A stretch of 64,000 nt of DNA from Lacimicrobium alkaliphilum. Its GTDB lineage: Bacteria; Pseudomonadota; Gammaproteobacteria; Enterobacterales; Alteromonadaceae. Shown piece after piece: positions 46,806 to 55,763 of this stretch (position 1 is the stretch's first letter; every line of letters starts with the position of its first letter). The stretch is taken from contig NZ_NISX01000006.1 in assembly GCF_002591895.1 (NCBI RefSeq), positions 62,001 to 126,000 of the forward strand. Reading direction: 5' to 3'. Both the position numbers and the translations under genes were made by a program. The notes beneath the pieces were generated by a model that was given only the letters and a program-made list of their open reading frames with translations, was not told the DNA's origin and searched no databases.

Positions 46806-47387
46806 TCAGTCCTGCCATACCAGTTGGCGGAAGTGATTGCGGCACATTGACACATATTTGTCGTTACCGCCCACATCCACCTGTGCCCCCTGTTTAATGG
46901 CCTGGCCGAATTCGTCCATGCGGACCACGAAGTTGGCCTTGCGACCACAATGACAGACGGTTTTCAGTTCCACAAGCTTATCGGCCCATGCCAGTAGGTA
47001 GTGACTGCCTTCGAAGGTTTCTCCGGCAAAATCGGTGCGCAGGCCATAGGCCAGTACCGGAATATCCAGCTCATCCACTACAAAGGTTAACTGGCGTACC
47101 TGCGCTTTGGTTAAGAACTGGGCTTCGTCTACAAATACGCAATCAATGGCCACTTTTTTATCCAGATTATGTATTTTTTCGAGCAGATGGGTGCTCTGGT
47201 CGTATAGCTGCGCCTCTGCTTCAAGGCCAATCCGGGATGCCACTTTGCCGCGCCCGAAACGGTTATCCAGTGCAGCCGTAAACAGCACAGCATGCATGCC
47301 TTGTTCGCGGTAATTATAAGCCGATTGCAACAGCGATGTGGATTTACCGGCATTCATCGCCGAGTAATAAAAATACAGTTGGGCCAT
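46806..47387 (-). CDS. tdk: Thymidine kinase
   Basis: 193 residues from the ATG at 47387 ([17 protein letters not shown]), which matches the E. coli N terminus; the frame is open 11 codons upstream. The P-loop is SAMNAGKST, and Walker B is [11 protein letters not shown] zinc site includes CHCGRKANF and a late Cys, as in type II thymidine kinases. It salvages thymidine to dTMP. Its minus-strand neighbours downstream are a PAS gene and dgt, another deoxynucleotide enzyme. Confidence 0.96.
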   Translation of the reverse strand: MAQLYFYYSAMNAGKSTSLLQSAYNYREQGMHAVLFTAALDNRFGRGKVASRIGLEAEAQLYDQSTHLLEKIHNLDKKVAIDCVFVDEAQFLTKAQVRQLTFVVDELDIPVLAYGLRTDFAGETFEGSHYLLAWADKLVELKTVCHCGRKANFVVRMDEFGQAIKQGAQVDVGGNDKYVSMCRNHFRQLVWQD

Positions 47388-47467
47388 ACAGATTCCGGAG
47401 ACAGGCGTAGTAACTAACAAGAAGCCTATTGTGCCGGTTATTGGCGTTTAAGAGAAGTTATAGGTAA

Positions 47468-47490
47468 AAGGGAGCGCTGCCGGCTCCCTT
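47468..47490 (-). terminator. Intrinsic terminator of the PEP-CTERM gene
   Basis: AAGGGAGC - loop - GCTCCCTT, an 8-bp stem. On the minus strand it is followed by TTTTACC. It lies 17 bases after the PEP-CTERM protein stop, separating it from tdk. Confidence 0.8.
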
Positions 47491-47506
47491 ATCGTCAAGG
47501 CATAGA

Positions 47507-48247
47507 CTATTTGAAATATCTTCGTAGTAATAACATTGTCAGCCCCGCACACAGAAGAAGCAACGGCGCTGGTTCCGGTACCTGCTGAACCTCAAAGTTA
47601 AACACCGTATCGTTCAGGCGGACATTATCGGCAAAGGCATGATAATCGCTGCCAATAGACGAACCTGCCCCAACACTGATACCAGCAACATAGGCCGATG
47701 CTGAATACCAGCTTGCGTCCATCCAGTCATTAATACTCTGATTTACCTGAGCGCCCGCTGATAATGTTACACCCAGACCCGTTTGCCAGCGCCAGAACGC
47801 ATCATCACTGCCGGTGGTATACCAGGTTTCGCTGTCTGTGTTGCCATAACCATTGTTATACGCACCTTCCCAGATTAATTCACTGCGTTGACTACCGTCC
47901 CAGATATGCAGGCGCAGTGCTGGTGTGGCGTCGGGGTGCAGATTAGAAACGCTGTCACCGGCAATCATCCAGTCAAAACCAAAATCGAGCACGTCACTGA
48001 GTAACATCAGGTTTGAGCCCGGATCATAGAAATTTCCCAGCCCCACAAAACGGGTACGGTCACCGAATAGTTCCAGTGAACCATTGCCATCTTTGGCTCT
48101 GCTGTCGGTAATAGCACTGCTGCCGCCGCCACTGTTTTCACCACCCGGGTTGCCCCATTGCACTGTATCATCGTACACGATGGTATTGGCGTGCACGGCC
48201 ATAGAGCCGGCAAGCAATGTAAGTAGCAAGTATCTTGTGATTTTCAT
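47507..48247 (-). CDS. PEP-CTERM sorting-domain protein
   Basis: 246 residues. A signal peptide (RYLLLTLLAGSMAVHA) starts the protein, and the C terminus is a full PEP-CTERM anchor: VPEPAPLLLLCAGLTMLLLRR, i.e. a PEP motif, a hydrophobic helix and a basic tail. The body (about 20-220) is beta-rich, low in charge and Gly/Ser/Asn-rich, with a possible concanavalin-like fold; no enzyme motif is seen. Such proteins are processed by exosortase and exported to the surface or matrix. No exosortase is in this window. AAGGTG precedes the ATG. Confidence 0.9.
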   Translation of the reverse strand: MKITRYLLLTLLAGSMAVHANTIVYDDTVQWGNPGGENSGGGSSAITDSRAKDGNGSLELFGDRTRFVGLGNFYDPGSNLMLLSDVLDFGFDWMIAGDSVSNLHPDATPALRLHIWDGSQRSELIWEGAYNNGYGNTDSETWYTTGSDDAFWRWQTGLGVTLSAGAQVNQSINDWMDASWYSASAYVAGISVGAGSSIGSDYHAFADNVRLNDTVFNFEVQQVPEPAPLLLLCAGLTMLLLRRYFK

Positions 48248-48571
48248 CGATTCACCTTCTTGTTGTTTCTCATTTAGTGCGGAATATCACCAAGTCGCTG
48301 CTCGTGGCAGGAGTACAACGGTGTCAGTTTGCTTTAGAGCAAATAGTAACCAAGCAAGGATCAAACCAGTTAGACAACTCTTTTCAAATCAATAGATTAT
48401 TCCGGGTGAGGGCAGGCTAAGGAATTTTTTGTTAAATAAACTGACACTGATATACGGGTTGAAAGCCGTTGAAAGGTTACCTTTTTATAAGGTTTAAGCG
48501 GACAGGTTTTTAGATCTGGCTGGCGCGCCCAAAATGTGAATTTCAGACTTGCATTGTTGTTAATTTCCACT
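48248..48571. other. Divergent intergenic region between PEP-CTERM and tetR genes
   Basis: About 320 bases, rather AT-rich. The left end holds the PEP-CTERM ribosome site. The right end runs into the palindromic operator of the TetR gene. I see no ORF or RNA gene in the middle. Confidence 0.45.
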
Positions 48572-48610
48572 ATTATGACGATCCGTCAACAAATGACGAA
48601 TCGTCATAAT
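48572..48610. promoter_or_regulatory. Double palindrome, probable TetR operator
   Basis: An outer inverted repeat ATTATGACGAT (48572-48582) / ATCGTCATAAT (48600-48610) contains two inner palindromes, TGACGATCCGTCA and TGACGAATCGTCA. It ends one base before the tetR ATG. The position and symmetry fit an autoregulatory operator bound by two TetR dimers. Confidence 0.82.
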
Positions 48611-48611
48611 T

Positions 48612-49400
48612 ATGAATTTCAAGCTTAATTGTAATAAACAAAATGACAGCACCTGCATACTGCAGGGCTTTAAGAACAAGCGCCAGCGAGCCTTTGCTGA
48701 GCGTGAGCAGGAACTGTTGTCCCTCGCCGAGGGCCTGATGGATAAACTGGGTTTTGCCGCCCTGACGATGGATAAGCTGGTAGCGGCCTGCGATTACTCC
48801 AAAGGTACGGTATATAACCATTTTTCCAGTAAAGAAGATCTGCTTTGCGCACTCTGCACCCGCAGTATGGAGACGGAGTTAGCCTTATTCGAACGGGCTA
48901 TGACATTTAATGGTTGTAACAGAGAAAAGCTATTAGCGGTGTGTTTTGCTTACCGTCTGCATGCTTTGCTCAATCCCACCCAGTTCTATTGTGTACTGAG
49001 TGCCAAAACCCCAGCGGTAATGGAAAAGGCCAGCGCAGCGCGACTCGAGCATCAGCAACTACTGGAGCAGGCACTCGGTGAGGTGGGTGACAAAATTTTT
49101 GAGCAGGCGATGAGTAATGCTGAGTTACCGCAATCAGAACAACGAGCGGCCAGCCAGTTAACCTTTGCTGCCTGGGCGCTGATGTTTGGCAGCAACGCGC
49201 TGTTCAGTGCCGCCAGTGAAGCGCAGATGCTGCAACAACTGGATGCTGAACAGTCGATACTGCTGAATATTAACCTGTTGCTGGATGGGATGCAGTTCTC
49301 CCCTCTTAGCTCTGAACATGACTATGCGCAGAGCTGGCAGCGTATCTCAGACCAAATTTTTGCCGAAGAAGTGGCGTTAGTGAAAAGGAAAGTACGATGA
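48612..49400 (+). CDS. TetR/AcrR-family transcriptional regulator
   Basis: 262 residues, somewhat long for the family. The DNA-binding domain is at about 25-75 with the helix-turn-helix TMDKLVAACDYSKGTVYNHFSSKEDLL. The C-terminal ligand domain is divergent. The ATG at 48612 is the only ATG upstream of the HTH in this frame; it has no ribosome-binding site and abuts the double palindrome, so the message may be leaderless or nearly so. The stop overlaps the ATG of the RND pump gene (ATGA), so the regulator heads the export operon it probably represses. Ligand unknown. Confidence 0.9.
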   Translation: MNFKLNCNKQNDSTCILQGFKNKRQRAFAEREQELLSLAEGLMDKLGFAALTMDKLVAACDYSKGTVYNHFSSKEDLLCALCTRSMETELALFERAMTFNGCNREKLLAVCFAYRLHALLNPTQFYCVLSAKTPAVMEKASAARLEHQQLLEQALGEVGDKIFEQAMSNAELPQSEQRAASQLTFAAWALMFGSNALFSAASEAQMLQQLDAEQSILLNINLLLDGMQFSPLSSEHDYAQSWQRISDQIFAEEVALVKRKVR

Positions 49401-51700
49401 AATCAATGTGGCTGAAGAGCATCCTGCAACATCCGTGGCTGATATTATTGCTCGGTGTTTTATTTATCGGTGCGTCCGGATATGGTGCCAAAAACTTGTA
49501 TTTTCGTGGCGATTATAAGGTCTACTTTCAGCCTGATAATCCACAGATGCTCGATTTTGAACAGATGCAGGACGAGTTCAGCAAAAACGAAAATGCCAGC
49601 ATCATTGTGGCGCCCCCTGAAGGGGAAATATTCAACCCACAAACTCTGAAACTGATATACGAGCTCACCGAAGCGGCCTGGCAAACGCCTTACTCTACCC
49701 GTGTCGATTCGCTGGCCAACTTTCAGCACACCCGGGCACAAGGGGATGATCTGATTGTAGAAGATCTGATCCTTGCCCCTGATTCACTCAGTGCCCGGAA
49801 CATTGCGCGGATTGAATCGGTAGCACTGCAGGAGCCTAATCTGGTGGGTAAGATCATCGATTCCGATGGTCTGGCCAGCATGATCAACATTACCGTTCAT
49901 ATGCCGGAAGAGGATAAGACCGCCGTGGTTAAGGAGGTGGCGGATCATGTACGGGCACTGACAGACCAGTATAAGGCTGAGTACCCTGAGCATAAGTTTT
50001 ATCACACCGGCATTGTGTTTATGAATGAAGCCTTCGCGGTGGAAGCGCAAAAAGATGTGGAAACACTGGTGCCTTTTATGTTTCTGGCCATCATTCTGGT
50101 GCTGTGGTATTTACTGCGCTCTTTTACGGGTACGCTGGCTACGTTGCTGGTCATCGTTACCACTATCGTGGCTACCATGGGGCTAACCGGTTGGTCGGGT
50201 ATTTTCCTGTCTACCGCTACGGTTAATGCTCCTACTCTGATTATGACCCTGGCGGTAGCAGATTGTGTACATGTAATTTCATCCATGCTGTTTGCCTTGC
50301 GCCAGGGTAAAGATAAAGCTCAGGCTCTGCAGTACGCCATGGATATCAACCTGATGCCGATTTTTATCACCAGTGCCACAACGGCCATCGGTTTCCTGAC
50401 CATGAATTTTTCTAACGTACCGATACTCGCTGACCTGGGTAATGTATCGGCACTAGGGGTAATGCTGGCCTTTGTATTCTCTGTGACGTTATTGCCGGCC
50501 TTGCTGATGATTCTGCCGATGCGGGTCGCCAGACAACAGCAGGCGAAAGGGCAGGGCATAGAAGCCTTTGGTGAATGGGTAATTCGCCATCACAGACGCT
50601 TACTGCCGGTGACGTTTGTGATTGCGATATTGGCAGTAGCTGCCAGCTTTAACAACAGCGTCAATGATATCGCTACCGAGTATTTTGATCAGAGTACGGC
50701 GTTCAGACAATCCACTGACTTTCAGGAAAAACATCTTAGCGGTATGTCCACCGTGGACTTTGCCATTGATGCGGGTGCGCCATCAGCCTTAAACGATCCA
50801 CAGGTGTTACAGGCTGTGGAGGACTTCAGTCAGTGGCTGAGGCAACAGAGTGAGGTAGACCATGTGAGCACTATCTCTGATACCTTCAAGCGCCTGAATA
50901 AGAACATGCACGGCGACAATCAGAGCTACTACCGTTTACCGGATAGCCAGGAGCTGGCGGCTCAGTATCTGCTATTGTATGAGATGTCACTGCCGTACGG
51001 GCTGGACTTGAACAATCAGGTTAATCTGGATAAATCCGCCACCCGGGTGATGGCGACCATGAAAAATCTGGGCAGCAAGGAATTCACGGCTTTCGAACAA
51101 CGGGCCATAGACTGGATGGCGAAACGAGCGCCGGAGCTTTCCGTTACCGCTGCAAGTCCGTCACTTATGTTTGCCCATATCGGTGAGCTGAACATGAACA
51201 GTATGCTTAAGGGGACAGTATTAGCACTGGTGTTGATTTCCGGATTGCTGGTATTTGCCCTGCGTTCCTGGCGCATGGGCCTGATCAGTCTGCTGCCTAA
51301 CCTGCTGCCTGCCGGTATTGGCTTTGGCATATGGGGACTGATGTCGGGAAACATTAACCTGGGTCTGTCAGTGGTACTGAGTATGGCACTGGGTATTATT
51401 GTCGATGATACGGTGCATTTTCTGAGTAAGTACCGTTACGCCAGAGGGCAGGGAGAGAGTCCCGAGCAAGGCGTACGCTATGCATTTTCCAGTGTGGGCA
51501 GAGCATTGTGGGTGACAACGTTAGTGCTGGTGATCGGATTTTCGGTACTATCGCTATCATCCTTTTCCCTGAATGCCGATATGGGATTGTTGACAGGGAT
51601 TATTATTCTGATGGCTTTGGCGGTGGACTTTCTGTTCTTACCGGCATTTTTAATGGTATTTGATAAGCAACATACAAGCAAAGAAGGAGCAGAGGGATGA
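49397..51700 (+). CDS. RND/MMPL-family transporter
   Basis: 767 residues: two repeats of one membrane helix, a periplasmic domain and five helices. Segment starts are seen at about 12-30, 215-350 and, in the second half, 405-425 and 600-750. Proton-relay-type Asp residues appear in LAVADCVHVISSM and in GIIVDDTVHFLSKYRYA. The size and layout fit the HpnN/MMPL-type RND group that moves lipids or other hydrophobic molecules rather than the tripartite AcrB type. It overlaps tetR before it and the LolA-like gene after it (ATGA), so the three are translationally coupled. Confidence 0.93.
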   Translation: MKSMWLKSILQHPWLILLLGVLFIGASGYGAKNLYFRGDYKVYFQPDNPQMLDFEQMQDEFSKNENASIIVAPPEGEIFNPQTLKLIYELTEAAWQTPYSTRVDSLANFQHTRAQGDDLIVEDLILAPDSLSARNIARIESVALQEPNLVGKIIDSDGLASMINITVHMPEEDKTAVVKEVADHVRALTDQYKAEYPEHKFYHTGIVFMNEAFAVEAQKDVETLVPFMFLAIILVLWYLLRSFTGTLATLLVIVTTIVATMGLTGWSGIFLSTATVNAPTLIMTLAVADCVHVISSMLFALRQGKDKAQALQYAMDINLMPIFITSATTAIGFLTMNFSNVPILADLGNVSALGVMLAFVFSVTLLPALLMILPMRVARQQQAKGQGIEAFGEWVIRHHRRLLPVTFVIAILAVAASFNNSVNDIATEYFDQSTAFRQSTDFQEKHLSGMSTVDFAIDAGAPSALNDPQVLQAVEDFSQWLRQQSEVDHVSTISDTFKRLNKNMHGDNQSYYRLPDSQELAAQYLLLYEMSLPYGLDLNNQVNLDKSATRVMATMKNLGSKEFTAFEQRAIDWMAKRAPELSVTAASPSLMFAHIGELNMNSMLKGTVLALVLISGLLVFALRSWRMGLISLLPNLLPAGIGFGIWGLMSGNINLGLSVVLSMALGIIVDDTVHFLSKYRYARGQGESPEQGVRYAFSSVGRALWVTTLVLVIGFSVLSLSSFSLNADMGLLTGIIILMALAVDFLFLPAFLMVFDKQHTSKEGAEG

Positions 51701-52497
51701 GTCGCATGCAATCCATCAGGCAGGTGAGTGGCCTGATTATTAGTTTACTACTATTAGCATTGCCGGTTCAGGCACAAAGTCCTGAGCAGAAGGGATTAGA
51801 AATCGCCAAGGAACGCAAAGCCAGAGACCGAGGCTGGGGGGATTCCCGGGCGGAAGCCAGTATGATTTTGCGTACCGCCAGTGGCCAACAGATTGAGCGG
51901 AAGATGCGTATGCTGTCACTGGAGATGCAGGATGATGGCGATAAAGGCCTGACCATTTTCGATCAGCCTGCGGATGTAAAAGGCACTGCCTTTTTAAATT
52001 ATTCCCATGCCATTGAACCTGACGATCAATGGATGTATCTGCCGGCACTGAAACGGGTCAAGCGCATTTCCTCAAGAAACAAATCGGGGCCATTTATGGG
52101 CAGCGAGTTTGCCTTTGAGGATTTAAGCTCCTTTGAGGTGGAAAAATACCGGTACAAGTATTTGCGTGATGATAAGATCAATAGCCTGAACAGCTTTGTG
52201 GTGGAACAAACCCCGGCCTATGAGCACTCCGGCTATACCAAAATGATTGTATGGATAGACAAGGAACATTATCGTGCCCACAAGATTGAATACTACGATC
52301 GCAAGGGCAGTTTATTGAAGACCCTGACCATGCATGATTTTGAACTCTACCTGGATAAATACTGGCGGCCAATGAAACTCTCAATGGTGAATAACCAGAA
52401 CCGCAAGAGCACGGACCTGATCACCCATGAGCTTCAGTTTCGAACCGGGCTGGATGAAAATGATTTTAATCAGTCGACCCTGAGGCGAGTTCGTTAG
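51697..52497 (+). CDS. Outer-membrane lipoprotein-sorting-like protein (LolA-like fold)
   Basis: 266 residues with a signal peptide (VSGLIISLLLLALPVQAQ). The mature protein has the open beta-barrel pattern of the LolA_like group: RKMRMLSLEMQDDGDKGLTIFDQPADVKGTAFL, WMYLPALKRVKRISSRNKSGPFMGSEFAFEDL, and a C-terminal MKLSMVNNQNRKSTDL. Proteins of this kind usually follow an RND/MMPL gene and are thought to carry a hydrophobic cargo through the periplasm. It starts within the pump stop codon. Confidence 0.9.
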   Translation: MSRMQSIRQVSGLIISLLLLALPVQAQSPEQKGLEIAKERKARDRGWGDSRAEASMILRTASGQQIERKMRMLSLEMQDDGDKGLTIFDQPADVKGTAFLNYSHAIEPDDQWMYLPALKRVKRISSRNKSGPFMGSEFAFEDLSSFEVEKYRYKYLRDDKINSLNSFVVEQTPAYEHSGYTKMIVWIDKEHYRAHKIEYYDRKGSLLKTLTMHDFELYLDKYWRPMKLSMVNNQNRKSTDLITHELQFRTGLDENDFNQSTLRRVR

Positions 52498-52525
52498 AGC
52501 ACCGAAACACGAGGACACGAGCAGC

Positions 52526-53710
52526 GTGAAAAGGACACTTGTTACACTCTGTCTGCTGGCCAGCTTTACTGCGCTGGCAGATACTCAGACTTACCTTAAA
52601 GCAGCCATTGAGCAGCGCTTCTATTTTCAGGATGCGTTATATCCACAGCAGCACAATAGTGATATTTCGGTGTTTGTGGAGCCAGAGCTTTATTACAGCT
52701 GGAATCAGGGCACGGGCAGTATCAATATCAAGCCCTTTGTGCGCTATGACAGCCGCGATTCAGAGCGCACTCATTGGGATTTACGTGAACTCGTGTGGAT
52801 GCAAATTGGCGATGAATGGGAAATGCGCGCCGGTATCAGCAAGGTGTTCTGGGGCCAGACCGAGTCTCAGCATTTAGTGGATGTAATCAACCAGACGGAT
52901 TTTGTTGAAGCCATCGACGGCGAAGATAAACTTGGCCAGCCAATGGTGCAATTTTCGTTAATCAAAGACTGGGGTACGCTCAGTGCCTTTGCCTTGCCCT
53001 ATTTTCGTGAACGCACTTTTGCGGGAGCTGATGGTCGCTTTCGCAGCCCAATTGCGATAGACACCGACAACCCGCTATATGAATCAGATGACGAAGAAAA
53101 AAACCTGGACTGGGCGCTGCGTTATTTTCAGTATTTTGGTGATGTGGAAATAGGCCTGTCGTATTTCGACGGTACCAACAGAGAGCCGGATTTCATCCCC
53201 CAGCCAGGCGAGGATGGGATGAGTCTGAGACCTTATTATGGGCAGATGCAGCAGACCGGACTGGATATGCTGGCCATTGCGGGCGGCACTTTGTATAAAC
53301 TTGAGGCCATTTATCGCCAGACTACAGATGAAGATTTTTACGCCTTAACGGCGGGTTTTGAGCATACCAGTGTCGGGGTATTGAATAGCCCCTATGATAT
53401 CGGCTGGCTTATGGAGTACCAGTACGATGAACGCGGTGAACAAGCCACCAGTCTGGGTCAGAATGACGTGATGCTCGGTAGCCGTATTGTATTTAACGAC
53501 ATTGACGGCACAGAAGTGTTGATCGCCTATGTGCAGGATCTGGATGAAACCAGCAGTCGATCCGGTTTTATTGAAGCCTCCAGCCGGATCAGTAACAACT
53601 GGAAATGGCGGGTCGATGGCTGGTTCTTCAGCTCAGATACACAAGATGAGCCCACCTACCTGCTGCGCAGGGATGACTATATCCAGTTTAGTCTGGAGTA
53701 TTATTTCTAG
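52526..53710 (+). CDS. Outer-membrane beta-barrel protein (DUF1302-like)
   Basis: 394 residues, GTG start, with AGGA about ten bases upstream. A signal peptide (RTLVTLCLLASFTALA) is followed by alternating amphipathic strands with many aromatic girdle residues. The last strand ends in Tyr-Tyr-Phe, the typical outer-membrane insertion signal. The segment MRAGISKVFWGQTESQHLVDVINQ resembles DUF1302 barrels. It completes a tetR-pump-carrier-barrel operon; the gap to the LolA-like gene is 28 bases. It is probably the outer-membrane exit or entry path of the same cargo. Confidence 0.85.
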   Translation: MKRTLVTLCLLASFTALADTQTYLKAAIEQRFYFQDALYPQQHNSDISVFVEPELYYSWNQGTGSINIKPFVRYDSRDSERTHWDLRELVWMQIGDEWEMRAGISKVFWGQTESQHLVDVINQTDFVEAIDGEDKLGQPMVQFSLIKDWGTLSAFALPYFRERTFAGADGRFRSPIAIDTDNPLYESDDEEKNLDWALRYFQYFGDVEIGLSYFDGTNREPDFIPQPGEDGMSLRPYYGQMQQTGLDMLAIAGGTLYKLEAIYRQTTDEDFYALTAGFEHTSVGVLNSPYDIGWLMEYQYDERGEQATSLGQNDVMLGSRIVFNDIDGTEVLIAYVQDLDETSSRSGFIEASSRISNNWKWRVDGWFFSSDTQDEPTYLLRRDDYIQFSLEYYF

Positions 53711-53734
53711 TAGAGGAAGCCGTCTGCATAAAAC

Positions 53735-53805
53735 TCACCGCAGAGACGCCGAGTACGCGGAAATTTAACATGACGGTTCTCTGCGCCCTCTGCGCCTCAG
53801 CGGTG
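53735..53805. repeat. Short CACCGCAGAG...CTCAGCGGTG inverted repeat
   Basis: CACCGCAGAGACGC at the left and GCGCCTCAGCGGTG at the right, a diverged 71-bp member of the dispersed repeat family, just after the barrel gene. Confidence 0.7.
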
Positions 53806-53848
53806 AATATCGCTTTTCCTGTGTTTAGTTACCCGCAAAAGAATTACC

Positions 53849-54012
53849 ACCACAGAGGCACAGAGAACACAGAGATTATAAGGGCTGTTATTCTCCGCGT
53901 CTTAGCGCCTCTGCGAGATCAAATAAAGAAAAGCAGGGTGATCTCGCAAAGGCGCAGAGGTGTTAAAGGTCACCCATTTTTTAAACCTCTGTGCCCTCCG
54001 TGTCTCTGTGGT
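53849..54012. repeat. Long copy of the ACCACAGAG...CTCTGTGGT inverted repeat
   Basis: A 164-bp element with terminal ACCACAGAGGCACAGAG / CTCCGTGTCTCTGTGGT and a nested inner inverted pair (CTCTGCGAGATCA / TGATCTCGCAAAGG). It is nearly identical over its core to the three tandem copies at 57251-57891. Together with the short copy at 53735-53805 it fills the gap between the convergent barrel and nhaD genes. The open frame crossing it is a by-product of the repeat. Confidence 0.88.
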
Positions 54013-54057
54013 GAAAAAGCTTTTGTGCTCTTAGTGGTTAAATCTCAGAATTCAGCC

Positions 54058-55497
54058 CTATGCGAAAAAGCGCGTATTCAGATACAGATGTACCACTACC
54101 CCTGCCGCGTAACCAAGCAGGATCACCGGTGCCCATTTCAGGTGGCTGGCAAAAGTATAGTAGCCTCTTGCCTGACCCATCAAAGCGACGCCGGCAGCAG
54201 AACCGATAGACAGTAAGCTGCCTCCTATACCGGCGGTCAGGGTGATCAGTAACCACTGGCCGTGAGACATCTCGGGCATCATGGTCAGTACCGCATACAT
54301 TACCGGAATATTATCCACCACAGCTGACATGAGCCCCAGTACGACGTTGGCGATGGTCGGATTCCAGCCGTGATAGAGAAAGTCTGACATAATCGACAAA
54401 TAGCCGATAAAGCCGAGACCGCCCACACACATCACCACACCGTAGAAAAACAATAAGGTGTCCCACTCGGCCCGGGCGACCCGGCCAAACACATCAAAAG
54501 GCACCACAGAGCCTAAACGGGCAAGTTTTTCCTGATCCCCTTCCCGTTCTGCCATAGCCCTTTTACGGGCCAGCGAGCCGGGCAGGGTCACGCGCAGGAA
54601 ATAACCGAAGAATTGCAGATAGCCCAGCCCCATCATCATCCCCAGCACCGGTGGCAGATGCAGGGTGGTTTTTAATACCACGGCGGTGGCGATAGTGAGT
54701 AGAAACAGCCCCAGAATACGCAGTGCCCCACGTTTCAGTTCCACTTCTTCGCTGAAATTGGCGGGTTTTCTGTCTTCAATAAACAAAGACATGGCCAGCG
54801 CCGGTATCAGGTAGCTGATTAGCGCAGGCAGAAACAGAGCAAAGAACTCGGTAAATTCCACCACATTGGCCTGCCATACCATCAGCGTAGTGATATCGCC
54901 AAAGGGACTGAAAGCGCCGCCGGCATTGGCCGCCACCACGATATTTACACAGCTCATGGCGATAAATTTCTTATCACCGTCCGCCACTTTCATCACCACG
55001 GCACAGAGTAGCAGGGCGGTGGTGAGGTTATCGGCGATGGGAGAGATACAAAAGGCCAGAATACCGCTGATCCAGAACAGCTGTTTATAACTGAAGCCCT
55101 TTTCCACCATCCAGGCCCGCAGGCCGTCAAACAGGCGCCGCTCTTCCAGGGCATTGATATAGGTCATAGCCACCAGCAAAAACAGCATCAGTTCGGCAAA
55201 TTCCAGCAGGGCGTGACGAAAAGCGTCGGTACTCTGTTCGGGCATACCGGCGGCGGTATATTGCCAGGCGACCAGGGTCCAGATAAGTCCGGCGGCCACC
55301 AACACAGGCTTGGATTTGCGCAGATGGATTTTCTCTTCCAGCATCACCAGCACATAGGCCAGTACAAAAATCACGATGCAGGCGAGGCTGGCGGTGGTCA
55401 GGGTAATATCCAGTGTGCCGGTAGCGGCAAAAGCGGCAGGGCTGACCAGGATAAGAAACATCGTGGCCAGGAGTATAAGGCTCCTTTGACAGTTCAT
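54058..55497 (-). CDS. nhaD: Na+/H+ antiporter NhaD
   Basis: 479 residues with a cleavable-looking N terminus and about 12-13 membrane helices. Family blocks include FWISGILAFCISPIADNLTTALLLCAVVM, CVNIVVAANAGGAFSPFGDITTLMVW, SAVVDNIPVMYAVLTMMP and GGSLLSIGSAAGVALMGQARGYYTF. It exports Na+ or Li+ in exchange for protons, which fits a halophilic or marine habit. It is a single gene, convergent with the barrel gene across the repeats. Confidence 0.96.
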   Translation of the reverse strand: MNCQRSLILLATMFLILVSPAAFAATGTLDITLTTASLACIVIFVLAYVLVMLEEKIHLRKSKPVLVAAGLIWTLVAWQYTAAGMPEQSTDAFRHALLEFAELMLFLLVAMTYINALEERRLFDGLRAWMVEKGFSYKQLFWISGILAFCISPIADNLTTALLLCAVVMKVADGDKKFIAMSCVNIVVAANAGGAFSPFGDITTLMVWQANVVEFTEFFALFLPALISYLIPALAMSLFIEDRKPANFSEEVELKRGALRILGLFLLTIATAVVLKTTLHLPPVLGMMMGLGYLQFFGYFLRVTLPGSLARKRAMAEREGDQEKLARLGSVVPFDVFGRVARAEWDTLLFFYGVVMCVGGLGFIGYLSIMSDFLYHGWNPTIANVVLGLMSAVVDNIPVMYAVLTMMPEMSHGQWLLITLTAGIGGSLLSIGSAAGVALMGQARGYYTFASHLKWAPVILLGYAAGVVVHLYLNTRFFA

Positions 55498-55763
55498 GAG
55501 GTTGTGTCCCGAGTAGTTAAAAAAACTGGTGCGGCGAGCAGGCGCTGCGCCGGTTCGCTGAATTCTTAATATCGACTGTCGTTATATCTGTTACTTTTGC
55601 AGGTGGCTGGCTTGTAGCTTGTTATTGATTCTGGTTGGATTTTAAGCTCTGGAATCACCTGTCTGACGGGCGCGGAGTATACAGAATCAAGGGGCTTGGT
55701 TCAATCGTGACTTTAGTCTGAAGGGCATTTTACCTACAGATGGGAGGCATTACAGGGTAGGGT

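Noticed and set aside
53770-54216. A 148-codon plus-strand open frame after the barrel gene
   Set aside because: It runs through the inverted-repeat element and then antisense into nhaD; its sequence has no domain and is explained by the repeat.
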